Shown piece by piece: positions 33,414 through 44,228 of a DNA stretch of 64,000 bases (position 1 is its first letter; each line of letters starts with the position of its first letter). The DNA is from Monosporascus cannonballus (taxonomy: Eukaryota; Ascomycota; Sordariomycetes; Xylariales), in assembly GCA_004154925.1 (NCBI GenBank), contig QJNS01000024.1, positions 310,001-374,000 on the forward strand, given 5' to 3'. The position numbers and the translations under genes are program-made. The notes below the pieces were generated by a model. It was not told the origin of the DNA. It ran no database searches and saw nothing but the letters and a program-made list of their open reading frames with translations.

Positions 33414-35771
33414 ATGTACGCTTATTATCCCATGTCTTCACCGAACCCCAACCTCAACCCTCGAAAGCGTCCAGCACCAGGTAGCATACCAATGCCGCAG
33501 CCGATGCCGCAGTCTTATAACCCGCCAGATCCGCTGTTGAGGTGGAATGGGAACAATGTGGGCAATCTTGTGGACAACGGTTCTAACAACGTGAACCCGT
33601 ATGGTGTGATACCATCGCCCACGCAAGCCCAGTATCCGCAAAATGTTCCGGCCCAGTCCACTGCCCTGGCACGGAGAGATGTGAACAATGCTCTAGTCGC
33701 CAGAACCCGCAGTTTCAGTCCACAGCAAAACGGCCTCTGGCCTAATTACACCGATGACACGATGAACCTGAACGCCGCTAACGGTGGCACTGTCATAGAC
33801 GAGCATGATAATATAGAGTTATTAGAAGAGAGGGCTCAAAGGGCCAAGAGGGAAGCACAGGCCAAGCGCAAGCAGATACCACCCTTTGTGCAGAAGCTGA
33901 ACAGGTGAGCATCATTGCTCGACTACTACCAGATTCACAAAACTGGGCATTGAGTGCTGACTTCATCAAATAGCTTTTTGGAAGAATCTAAAAACACAGA
34001 CCTGATCAGGTGGTCAGAGAAGGGAGACTCATTCATCGTCCTTGATGAAGATGAATTCGCCAAAACCCTCATTCCGGAACTATTCAAGCACAACAACTAT
34101 GCTTCCTTTGTCCGGCAGCTCAACATGTACGGCTTCCATAAAAAAGTCGGGCTTTCAGATAACTCTATGAAGGCAAGCGAGCGCAAGAACAAGAGTCCCA
34201 GCGAATACTACAACCCCTACTTCAGGCGTGGTCACCCGAATCTACTCTGGCTGATCAACAAACCCAAGAGCGGCAATTCCAAGAAGAGCAAGAAGCGCGG
34301 AGAGGAGGTCGAGGGCGACAGCGACGAGGATGGCGTTGCGGCTGATGATAGCCTCGGCCAGGGTTTCCCTCAACACACCACGACTACCCGGGCGTTGTCG
34401 GCGCCGGAATCCGGGCCACTCCAGAAGAAAGAGCTCGCTCTCGTTCGCGACCAGATGGCGACGCTACAGCAGCAACAGAAGACGATCAGCGCAGCGATAG
34501 CCCAGCTCCGCCAGGAACACAACGAGTTATACCGACAAGCTCTTGCGTTCCAGACCCAGCATGATCGTCACGAAAACTCGATCAACGCTATCTTAAATTT
34601 CCTAGCGAATGTTTTTCGGAAATCCCTCGAGGAACAAGGCGGCGTCCAAAATGTGAACGATCTGCTAGCTAGCATCCTTCCAAATGCTCAGATACCCCAA
34701 GCCCAGCAGTCGGGCACGGTGGTCGACTTGGGAGATTGGTCACATCAACAGGGACTGCAGAGTACGGCACAGGTGGGCACTCCTAAGCGGACGCCACGCC
34801 TTCTACCGGGCATTCCCCAGAACCCAGTCAGGAAATCTCCTTCCACAACCCCTGCCCCGACTGCTTACGTGAACCATACGCAAACCAGGATGGGCTCGGT
34901 AACCGAGTTGGTCGATACCCCAACGGATGAGAGCACACCGGCGTTCCTAAAGCACGAACTAGAGGCGAATCCCCAAGAAGGCATGATGAAGCTCATTCAG
35001 AGCGCCAATACAAAATCCCGCAACCCAGCCACCCCTTTTACCGATGTCGCGGCCCACACATCACCAACCATGACTAACGATCAGCGCGATCGCATGTTAA
35101 GCATCATGTCCAATGGTACAAACGGCACGTCGCCACAGTCTGCTGGCTTCTCGGCTTCTACTCCTGCCGCCCAGGCTATGAGTCCGGCGACGGCCGTTTC
35201 CATGCCCACTAACGGGAACATCTCGGCGACCGGTGCTTCATCATCTCTATCTCCTATCCTATCTTCGACCCTGCCCACCACCCTACCATCCACCATCCAC
35301 CGGATTTCCCAAACTCAGGAAGATCTTGAAAAGCTTCAACGGCTTCAGGAAGAGCAGAATCAGAAGATTGAGAACCTAAGCAGCCTTCTCGGGCCACTGA
35401 GCCCCTCGGGCCGGATACCGGGCCTTGAGGACTCCGGCTACTTCCCAAACGACTCCGACGTCGACCTCACCCAGTTTCTAGACTCATCCGCCTATACCGA
35501 TGGAAACACCGCTGAGTTCGACTTCAACACCTCTAGCACCGGCTTCGATGGTACGACGGCGAACTACGACTGGGGTACAAACGACCCTGTCGACTTTGCA
35601 GCTTCTGGCAGTGCCGGTGGTGCATTCCCTGGTTTGGATGGAGATCGCACTGTGGAAACACACACTACTCCAAGCCAGCGGTCGCCCAGCACTGCCGGCA
35701 CCGAGGATGTCCCTCAGGAAGATCTCGTGGATAGCCCGGGACGTTCCGCCAAGAGACAGCGAATGGCCTAG
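33414..35771 (+). CDS. HSF1: Heat shock transcription factor HSF1
   Basis: Trimeric DNA-binding activator of heat-shock genes. Exons 33414-33904 and 33974-35771, with a 69-nt GT-AG intron inside the start of the DNA-binding domain (FVQKLN-SFLEE); 762 aa. The first ATG is in good context (GCCAATG); a second in-frame Met lies seven codons in. The DNA-binding domain covers about residues 157-263 (PPFVQKLN, FIVLDEDEFAKTLIPELFKH, NNYASFVRQLNMYGFHK, FRRGHPNLLWLI), followed by a basic KKSKKRG linker. The trimerisation coiled coil (HR-A/B) is about 315-383 (ELALVRDQMATLQQQQKTI through FLANVFRKSLEE). A second short heptad stretch lies near residues 628-650 (TQEDLEKLQRLQEEQNQKI). The C-terminus is acidic and aromatic (DSDVDLTQFLDSSAY), a likely activation domain. 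There is no response-regulator receiver domain, which argues against Skn7. Confidence 0.95.
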
Positions 35772-38732
35772 CCGGCTCCACGAGTAATGCCTCTGGGGTG
35801 TGTCAAGTTCCCGAGGCATAACCGACCTTCCAGCCAGTACCCTCGACTTAGGCACCGGGCCTCTCGAGGGACCAAGACGGGATCTTCATAGTTAGCGTCA
35901 GACCGCGAGTTACTTTTTAATTTGAATGCGCTTCCTTCAAAGCTCTTCCATCTTCCTATTTGCCATAGCGTGGGGGTCCCTTAAGTGAAGCGATATTATC
36001 TCCCTTCTGGTTCATGTGACAGTCAATACCCTCTTCGACTATAGCCGAGCCGCCTTACGACATCATACGATACCCAACCTGGCCCAATTCGCTCCGGCTT
36101 ACAATGCTTTTTCATCGGCAAGCAGCTTTCCCTGACCATGATGTATTCATCGCCCGCCATTTCTCGTTTGTCATTAGGGGTGTACTAAAACTATTCCTAG
36201 GGACTCGAGTTAATCCTAGTATTTAATCACTTTCTGCTACGCCAAGTTTGGGCCATGGCGCCATACTACCAGCGAGCATCATAGTCCACAACGACAGGGA
36301 TGCTTGAAACTCCTAGCAAACAACCCCGCAGTTGAGGACCTCACGTTGAGTCACTGCACGGCTTGACAGATGGAATGCTGAGCCAACTCGAGTACCCCGA
36401 CACCCATCCCTAGTAGTGGAGACCTGGAAGGAGGCCCTCTGCTTTGCCAGGTTGGAGTTCGACGTCCCCTTTAACGATGTCAAGCCAACGATCAAAGTGG
36501 TGCATGGCGATAATGGATGGTCAAGGGAAAGATGGCCAGAATGGGGTTTGGGATCCACAATCTCCCTCCGAGTTACGCGGCGGAATGCAGACATCGAGCG
36601 ACACGGACAACAGGTTAGAAAGCACGTCTCATCACTGACAAAGATCAGAAGAGAGATGCTGTTACGGCAGAGGCTGCCTGCAACTTCCACGCTCTTCCTT
36701 CTCACGTTTTTTTTTTCTTCTTTTCCTTTCCCCATGGCATTGTTTCAAAGGCGTCTTAAAGGGTTATTATGTAGGGGGTCTTCTCGGCTTGGGATTCTTT
36801 CGTTAGGGCATAGGAATGGAATTGTCAAGTGATCAGACTCAAGCGATTAGGCGCGGTAGCCATGTATTGCGCCGGTGGATAGGTGGCCATCGTCATTGGA
36901 GAGAATTTAGGAATTCAGTCATCTTTGATATCCCGCTCCCGCACTCCTTCCTTTCATGCTCTGCTGATGCTATTTTATTTCTCCTTCTATCGACTTTTTA
37001 TCCCCCCCTTCTTCTTTCTCTCTTCGGCCGGTCTTTTGTTCGATATCATCCTGGGAGGGATTCGTAGGCGTTTAGAGACAAGCGGATGTCTCTAAACCGC
37101 TCGTTCTCTCCTCCCATCACACGGCCGAGGAGCAAAGAAATGGAAGGGTTGAAATGACATCAGCTTTGCATATGAGTGAAGGAATGGCTGACACGGGGCT
37201 ACCGGACTGCGCTGGTGGCAGACAAAGGATGCCGGGGGTGGAGAAGGATATACGGGTCGAAGATGGTAGGCGGTTGGCTAGGGACTGCTCCCTGTGTAGA
37301 TGGGGTTGGGGAGTCAGTGAACGGAAGGGGGTATGTATGTACGGCTGGTCATCTTCTCGGCTTACATGGATGCATGGTCGGTTGCTTGACTGGTTGGATG
37401 CTTGGTTTCGCATGGGGCTGTGTGACCGATATGATATAGTCGCTTTGCTCCGCATGGGATATCCAAATAGATTTGAGGCCCATCGTTATCTAGTCTCCCC
37501 TATGAATCATGTGGTTCGTGTGTGCTTGCGTGTGATGTCTGACTGGTTGATTGCCTGCCTAGGAGAGTGTCGAGATAACAAGCGCCTGGGATCGGCAGCC
37601 TCGGTGTGATCCCTGACGGGCTGCTTTGTTGAAGTGTCATACGTCGAGGAAGCCGCCAGCTCCCCGGGCCGCTGGTGGGGCGTGAGGACCGAGAGCAGAG
37701 GCGAGTGTGCTGGGCCCATAGGAGCCCTTTATGAGGTGGAGGCAAGGGGCGAGTTGTGATGTGATCATGTCGGACGTGATATCCGGAATCTGTAGATAGC
37801 AAAGTAGTCACCCGGTCTGACGAGGGATTAATTCCATCGTATCCATTTACTGAAATGGCACTAGAAACCAAAGTGATCAGAAGGGCAGAGGAGATAATGC
37901 AGGTGCGCAAAAGTAGGGAGAAGGCACAAAGCGTCAACACCGGCGACACCGAGCTTAGTTGCCCTGAGCCGAGATCGAACCTCTTGCCGAGTCTCCTATG
38001 AGGGTAACCTCGAGATGACACAAGGCCAGTGTACACAATAGGGTCGCTCATGACCAAAGTACCGCATCCAACCAGGCTGACCACTACAATCGTTCTGGTA
38101 GATTTTGACTGTGAGGCTTTCGTTATGATTTATTAGGACACTCCACTTCTTTACCTGCCGTTCTCTTTGTGCTTAAGAGAAGGTATTCCCATCTCTGCCG
38201 CTGACAGGTCATTACTCTCATTATAACTCCCTATGTGTCTTTGCGGATCCTTGGTAGGCATTTATTTCTATGTAATCTCTAAACTTTTAACAATCATACG
38301 TGTTTTACATGTAAGACATCAGTCATCTCTGGTAGTTGAGGTAGTGGGAGAGGCTAGATTACCCAGTACTTGTGATAAGAAGCAATTGTCCTTAGGGAAG
38401 TAATTCCGAGGGCACGGACCACATGGCACTCACCGGTCTGCTGTGAGAGACCCTGTCCTCCCGAGTCAAGTCGTTGGTCAGCCCCCGTCTGCACTGCCCC
38501 ACCAAAAAGAACATATGCCATCGTATTTCCCTTGATTAGTCTGACTTCGCCCGCTACTTTTCCCAGTTACCAACACCCACTTCATTCAGCCAACCTCTTC
38601 CGATAAACTTAATACATGCGGCATTCTGTCGGTAACCATCAAAAGATCATTGACAAATAACGCCAGGAACCCTGATAATTTCTGTCTTTATCTTTCTTTT
38701 CCAGTGGAGCTAGTAGAAGTTAACTATTAAAG
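35772..38732. other. 3-kb gene-free region between HSF1 and RBM39-like gene
   Basis: HSF1 3' flank and the RBM39-like promoter. Open frames at 36416-36832, 37154-37609 and 37500-38084 (minus) have no recognisable domain. A T-rich tract lies at 36709-36730. No tRNA or repeat pair was found. Confidence 0.5.
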
Positions 38733-40623
38733 ATGGCTACCCTCGATGTCGAGGCTCTGCTTGACGCCACCGCGACCGACAAGAACGGCCAAAAGGAAGC
38801 CCCATCCTCCAAGGAACCCGAAGACCGCGCAAGATCTGATCGCGCTGACCGTAGGGATCGGGGGCGAAGTAGCGACCAAAGCCGACGGGACCGGAGCCCG
38901 GGCCGAAGTCGACGCGACCGTAGTTCCGACCGGGATCGTGATCGCGAACGTGGTCGCCGCGATCGTGGGGATGATGGAGAAGGCACCCCTCGTAGTGATG
39001 CCGGTAGTCATAAGAGTAGGCGAAGAAGCAGGAGCCGCGATGATGATCGCCGACACTCACGCCGTCACAGAGGAGGTGATGGGGATTACTACCGCGGCGG
39101 CCGAGGCGGTAGAGATCGCTCTCGGTCTCGCTCGCCTCGCCGGCATTATCGTCGAGATGACCACCGCGATCGGGATGACCGCGGCTCTTACAGAGGCAGA
39201 GATGATGACCGCCCCCGAAGCGGCCGCACGCCCAGACGCGATGCTACACCCCAGTTGACGGAAGACGAGCGAGATCGTCGAACTGTCTTTGTCCAGCAGC
39301 TGGCTGCCCGTCTCCGCACCAAGGAGCTAAAGGAGTTCTTTGAGAAGGTCGGCCCCGTCACCGAGGCCCAGATCGTAAAGGATCGCATCAGCGGTAGATC
39401 TAAAGGGCACGTCCTCCCGTCTTCCAAACGCCACCCCTTGTTGTTCTACCACGGCTAACACTATTTTGCAGAGTCGGCTATGTTGAATTCAAAGAAGAAG
39501 AATCCGTCACTGCTGCTCTCCAGCTCACAGGTCAAAAGCTCCTAGGTATCCCGGTTATTGTCCAGCTTACCGAAGCCGAGAAGAATCGACAGGTTCGCAA
39601 CACCGAAGGTTCCGGCTCCCACGCCAACTCTATCCCCTTCCACCGTCTCTATGTGGGCAACATCCACTTCAGTATCACTGAGCAAGATCTCCAAAACGTC
39701 TTCGAACCTTTTGGCGAGCTCGAGTTCGTTCAGCTCCAGAAGGACGACAACGGCCGCAGTCGCGGTTATGGGTTTGTACAGTACGTCTTCCCCCCCCAGT
39801 GGTCGATTTTGACGAGGGTTGAAAGGCTAACTAGTTATCGCAGGTTCCGTGACGCTGACCAAGCTCGTGAAGCTCTCGAAAAGATGAACGGGTTCGACCT
39901 TGCGGGTCGCCCGATCCGTGTAGGGCTTGGCAACGATAAGTTCACCCCCGAGTCAACTGCCAATCTGCTGCAGAGGTTTCAGGGCCAAAACCAAGCTTAC
40001 CAGGGATCCGCCTTTTCCGGTGCCGGTGGACGTGGTCCCCAAGCTACTGGCTTCGATCGGGCCGGCGGTCGCGACAACGATAAGGCGACTGGTGCTAGCG
40101 CTTTAGATGATACTGATGTCTCCGGCGTGAACTTCAACAACTACAGCCGAGACGCGTTGATGCGGAAACTCGCTAGGACCGATGAAGCCCCCAGTGGAGG
40201 CCGTGATGAGAGACAAGTCCTCAAGCCTAAGACCGAGACCAAGCCACTCCCTGTAAACGTCAACATGGCTAGTCGCTGTGTTGTATTGCACAATATGTTT
40301 GACCCAGCTGAGTAAGTTGAGCCCTGTTTTTATACTCGGATGCGCTTGCTAACGCTTATTCTAGGCACGAAGATGAATCTTGGATTAAGGAACTGGAGGA
40401 TGACGTTCGACAGGAAGCCGAGGACAAATATGGTCACGTTGTCCATATCGCACTTGACCCGAATTCTCAAGGCGACATCTATCTGAAGTTCGACAAAGTC
40501 CAAGGAGGCGAGAATGCTATTAAAGGTCTCAATGGTCGTTACTTTGATGGACGCATGATTAGCGCCGCGCCTGTTGTGGACGCAGTCTACAGCAGTTTGT
40601 TTTCTCGCACTAAGGCTATCTAA
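38733..40623 (+). CDS. RBM39: RBM39/Rsd1-like splicing factor (RS domain, three RRMs)
   Basis: SR-like nuclear protein of the CAPER/RBM39 family (S. pombe Rsd1), linking U2AF-type splice-site recognition and transcription. Four exons: 38733-39406, 39472-39780, 39844-40311 and 40365-40623; 569 aa. The first intron (65 nt, 39407-39471) begins with GC; the other two (63 and 53 nt) are GT-AG. CTAAC branch sites are visible in all three. Residues 28-175 form an Arg/Asp/Ser-rich domain. RRM1 runs from residue 182 ([12 protein letters not shown]) and is completed across the GC-AG intron by SKGVGYVEF. RRM2 begins about residue 281 ([17 protein letters not shown], then RGYGFVQFRDA across intron 2). 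RRM3 begins about residue 471 ([18 protein letters not shown]...YLKF) and is of the UHM type. Start context AAAGATGGC. No disruption seen. Confidence 0.93.
39407..39471 (+). other. GC-AG intron in the RBM39-like gene
   Basis: For RRM1 to read SGRSKG-VGYVEF, the exon must end at AAAGG (39406) and resume at A-GTC-GGC (39472). The intron then starts GCACGT and ends TTGCAG, with a GGCTAACAC branch region. No GT donor nearby keeps the frame. Confidence 0.8.
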
Positions 40624-41460
40624 GATGCTAATCACGGCCTGACCTGCTTTTCCTCTAGGCACGATCACTGTGAGTAGTCATAGCCAAAGTGTCATTCGGC
40701 TCCTAGCTTATGCAGGTTTAGACATCAAAACATGATGCACACGTTTATACTACAGAAAACTCTCTAGAATGACCTCCTAGGAGCCGCCCATCGCACACCC
40801 CACTCTTCCAGGACTTGCATTACGCCAGACGTTCACCACCTTGTTGACCAAGTATCACATCGGTTTCCCCCTATCCTGGATGGAGAGAGTCGTGGGTTCA
40901 CACTGATTCTGCAGCAGTATGCCAAATATGGCGAAGTGAACATGCTCTTGCGTGTCTTGGCAAGATGCCTGCTGATGCTTGTATCCTAGACAGGGCTGCT
41001 TGCTAATTATTGCGAGGGTCAGCATGGACCTATGTGCTGGTTGTTCGGAGTAATTGGGCAGACATGAGACATTAGATGTTCGGTAGCACCATTGAATGAA
41101 GTTTATAGAACGGAATAACACTTTGAACTACAGCCTATACATATGACCCTACCAGAACCTTTGCAGTGTCACGCTATGTTTAACCAGGCCGACTGTAACC
41201 ACCAGTTAGGGACGTACGGTGTAGCCTATCCCCGAAGACAGCCCCTACCACAAAAACTAACAGTTCACAGTAGGCTTCGGACGACAGATCCTTACCACGC
41301 TCGAAAGGTATGATTTACCATAAAGCCAAGTTGTGTATGATGAACATAGAGATCGACTCCGCACAAGAAGTTTTCCTTAAGCGCTCTAGCTGGGGTACAG
41401 CTCATTTGGGTCCTAATTCTGGCATAAAATCTCCGACTTGTAGCCGCCCCTGAATCCTGG
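40624..41460. other. Downstream flank of the RBM39-like gene
   Basis: Gene-free sequence of ordinary composition leading toward the AT-rich block. Nothing recognisable. Confidence 0.5.
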
Positions 41461-41462
41461 CC

Positions 41463-42080
41463 GCGGCGAGCATCTTACTGCTCGTCGAGATGGCACAGGA
41501 GATCAAGCCTCCTCCTTTCTTGCCCACGTCCTCGCCCGTCCTGAACAACGGCTAGCCACATGGCGGAAGCCCTGTCCCCGAAGTGACCCTCAGCGGTCAC
41601 GGCGACGACGGAACTCTGTGCCGGGCGCCACGCAAGCCAGCGCCGCACCCGGCGTCCTCCCGTCATCCGTTGTATCGGAATTTCCGCCATGTCAGCCCCC
41701 ACGGCAGTCGTCCTCCGGGCCTTCCGGAGACGCGGGCTTCCGTCTCCACATCAGGACGGCCTCCCCCACGCCGAGGCTGGCTGTGCTCCAACCGCCGGCC
41801 TTCAGCTTTACGCCGGCTCTGGCCCCGGCCGAGTGGTCGGGCTCCGAGGGGCCCGCTGTGGGAGTAGCTGCTCGCGGTCCCCCACACGCTATACGCCTCG
41901 CGGTATCGACGGCCGCGGTCTATAGGGCGTCCCGGAGGACGGCAACGTTCTTGAAGGGTCCTCCGTAGGCCCCCGGACCGGGCCGCGCGACAGGACTCTG
42001 CTCCGCTGGAGAGGGGGAGTCCGGGAGCTGCTGAGGCCCCGAGGTTCTCCCAGCCAGGAACAAGAACGCGCTCGCCCATC
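41463..42080. other. GC-rich strip at the border of the AT-rich block
   Basis: About 620 nt of clearly GC-rich sequence with overlapping open frames on both strands (for example 41618-41968 plus, 41663-42082 minus), Pro/Arg/Gly-rich and without a recognised domain. It may be an unmutated piece of a repeat or a relic of a GC-rich gene. The sequence itself does not decide. Confidence 0.35.
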
Positions 42081-42424
42081 ATAGATTAGTAAGGGCCCCC
42101 CCAAAAGCCGCAATGCGTACTACCGCATCGCCTTGGTTTCCGTGGCCCCGTGAGGAGGAGCTTGTCCCGGCGAGCAAGAGACTTGCCGGCGTCTTGATCT
42201 TGAGTTCGTCTGGGAGTGTTACCCGCGTTCATCTGCTAGATTCATAGCTACCAAACCAGAAATTGCGTACTTCTCCTTAAATTGAGCAGCTGCCCCCTGA
42301 GCAAGGCGATGACACCCTGGTTCGTAGACTGCCTCGAACGGGGACCTGTTAGGGCTTGCATGTACTGCTGAGCTAGAGAGTCGAAAGGTGTAATTGGAGT
42401 ATAAGACACCTAAGCATAGAGATA

Positions 42425-43870
42425 TACTTCAAAATTTTTTTTTTAAAAAGATTATAAAGATTTTAAGCAATTATTTGTAAAGTTAGTTATCTTTATATAC
42501 CATATATTATAGCAATATCTTTGTATTTTATCATATTTTATACTGAGCTTTATTTATAATTTTGGTCGACAAACCTTGCTAATAAGCAAATATCTAGCCA
42601 TCTTCGGAGTTATTGCCTTATTAGAATCAGACTCTATTTTAGAGGTTATAGCTGCGCCTGCGGCGTAGCTGTGGCTAAGTAGCTTTTAGTACCACGCTAA
42701 CCTAATTTGTAAAAGACCCATAAAAACAACAAAACCTCTAAAATAGAACCTAATAATAAGTTGTGATTTTTAAGTCTTAATTAGCATCGTTTTATATAAA
42801 CTTTTTTAAATCTTCTTTTAAAATTTGCAAATAAAATAATAACAAAACATAATTTTAAAAAAGAAAAAATTATATTTATATAAAATTTAAAAAGAGCTTT
42901 TTAACGATATATAAAATATTTAAACCGGGGCTAATTTGATTAAGATATTAAAGAAAAAGGCAAAAACTTTTAATTAGTATTACTTTCTATTCGGAACGCC
43001 CTTATAGCTGCAATAACGTAATTACTGTATATAGCATTTAGCTATGGACCTTCTAAGGGTAATTCTGTATGAAAGAAGCTCGTCTAGTTATGGTTTTGCT
43101 CGTACGGGTTGTGGTTGCTGCGTTACAGCTATGATATGACGGCTAGGGAGTTTAACTAATTATTAAATCTTAGTCGTACGGGTTTATGTTGGCAGGAGTA
43201 TCGTGGAATTTTGAGCAATAAATACAGTAACGTATTACGTCTCGTAATATTAAAAGCGTTTTAAATAACGAATTATTATTATAAGCTAATATTATCTAGA
43301 TTATAGAAAATAATAAACGTATATATTTTTAATCTGTCTTAAGGTACTTAAGCGGCTTAAACTCTTTAGCTTATTAAGTCTTTTAAACTTTTTTGCCGGC
43401 TTAAAAGGCTTAAGATACTTGGCACCTTAAGACCTTTATGTTAATTACGTAATATCTTGGCGGTGGTCGGGTTTTGTTTTTTTCGTAAGTTCGATCGTTC
43501 GCAAAAAAGCTAAGACCGTTAAGTTATAATACGATCTCTCTTTTTCCAGAATTTTTGTCTCTAAAGATTAAATTATTTGTTTATTAATTTTAGTATATAA
43601 TTTTTTCTTTTTTCTTTTTTGTTATATCGGGTTATATAAAAAAGTTTTATTTTTATAAATATATTAACGTTTTTATTTTTTAAAATATATTATATGTTTT
43701 GATTTTAAGATATTTTTTATTTTTACTATAAAAAAGAAAATATAAAATATAAAGTTATTCCAAATTCTTTAAAATATGCGCGTTATATTTATTATAACGA
43801 TTCTTATAATATTTTCGGCCTTTTAAAAATTAAATATTAAAATTTTTTTAAATAAAAAAATCGTTTGAAA
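42425..43870. other. AT-rich, RIP-like sequence, unclassified
   Basis: Composition turns abruptly AT-rich at about 42,425. There is no open frame beyond chance and no clear match to the LTR elements further right. It contains the small inverted-repeat unit at 42617-42760. Confidence 0.6.
42617..42760. repeat. Imperfect inverted-repeat unit (MITE-like, about 144 bp)
   Basis: Left arm 42617-42647 (CTTATTAGAATCAGACTC, then TATTTTAGAGGTT). Right arm 42733-42760 (AACCTCTAAAATAGAACC, then TAATAATAAG) is its near reverse complement; the innermost 17 nt pair perfectly. The loop holds the palindrome-like GCTGCGCCTGCGGCGTAGC. Size and form suit a miniature inverted-repeat element or a decayed DNA-transposon end. 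No target duplication was confirmed. Confidence 0.45.
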
Positions 43871-43872
43871 TA

Positions 43873-44065
43873 TAAAAAAAACAGATTTTACGAAACGTTA
43901 CGAACGGCTGTTAACAAACTGGACCGTTTGCAAAAATAAAGGCGGTTATTTCGTTGTCGTAATATCGAGATATTTCGTAAAAGTATTAAAGATGCGGAAG
44001 TTATGAAAAAAATTCGAACGCCTAGAAAAAGAACAATAACAGTTAGAAGTTGCCGTTATAACTGC
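43873..44065 (+). pseudogene. Decayed reading frame, left part (interrupted by Copia)
   Basis: The plus strand reads NIKKTDFTKRYERLLTNWTV and then a Lys/Arg/Glu-rich helical segment (FERLEKEQ), with two stops of the kind RIP makes from Gln codons (TAA; TGA). It stops being coding exactly at the Copia target site. The frame resumes after the element at 49581. I do not recognise the family. A transposon-encoded protein is plausible given the setting. Confidence 0.45.
44061..44065. repeat. Target-site duplication ACTGC (left of Copia)
   Basis: ACTGC directly precedes the 5'-side LTR beginning TGTCAG and is repeated directly after the other LTR at 49576-49580. Confidence 0.9.
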
Positions 44066-44228
44066 TGTCAGATATAAGGGACATCAGTTATATATGTATT
44101 GATAACTAGTTGGAGGTGTTCTAGAACGCGCACTGCACTTTAAAGTGATCTAGTCCCGGAATATATATGTTCCGATCAGAGGGAATTTTCCATATATAGG
44201 GTGCTAGAGCACCCCCTGCTAACCGATA
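44066..44228. repeat. LTR of Copia element (left copy, 163 bp)
   Basis: Starts TGTCAGATATAAGGG and ends CTAACCGATA. It aligns base for base, without gaps, to 49413-49575. By hand count about 25 positions differ and every one is a transition, the signature expected of RIP. Confidence 0.93.

Noticed and set aside
37960..38050. Possible tRNA on the minus strand (GGTTCGATCTCGGC)
   Set aside because: The T-arm does not pair and position 61 is not C; no D-arm or acceptor stem could be formed.
37500..38084. 194-codon minus frame with a PAS-like phrase (MSDPIVYTGLVSSRGYP)
   Set aside because: The resemblance covers a few residues, no PAS core follows and no flanking exons fit.
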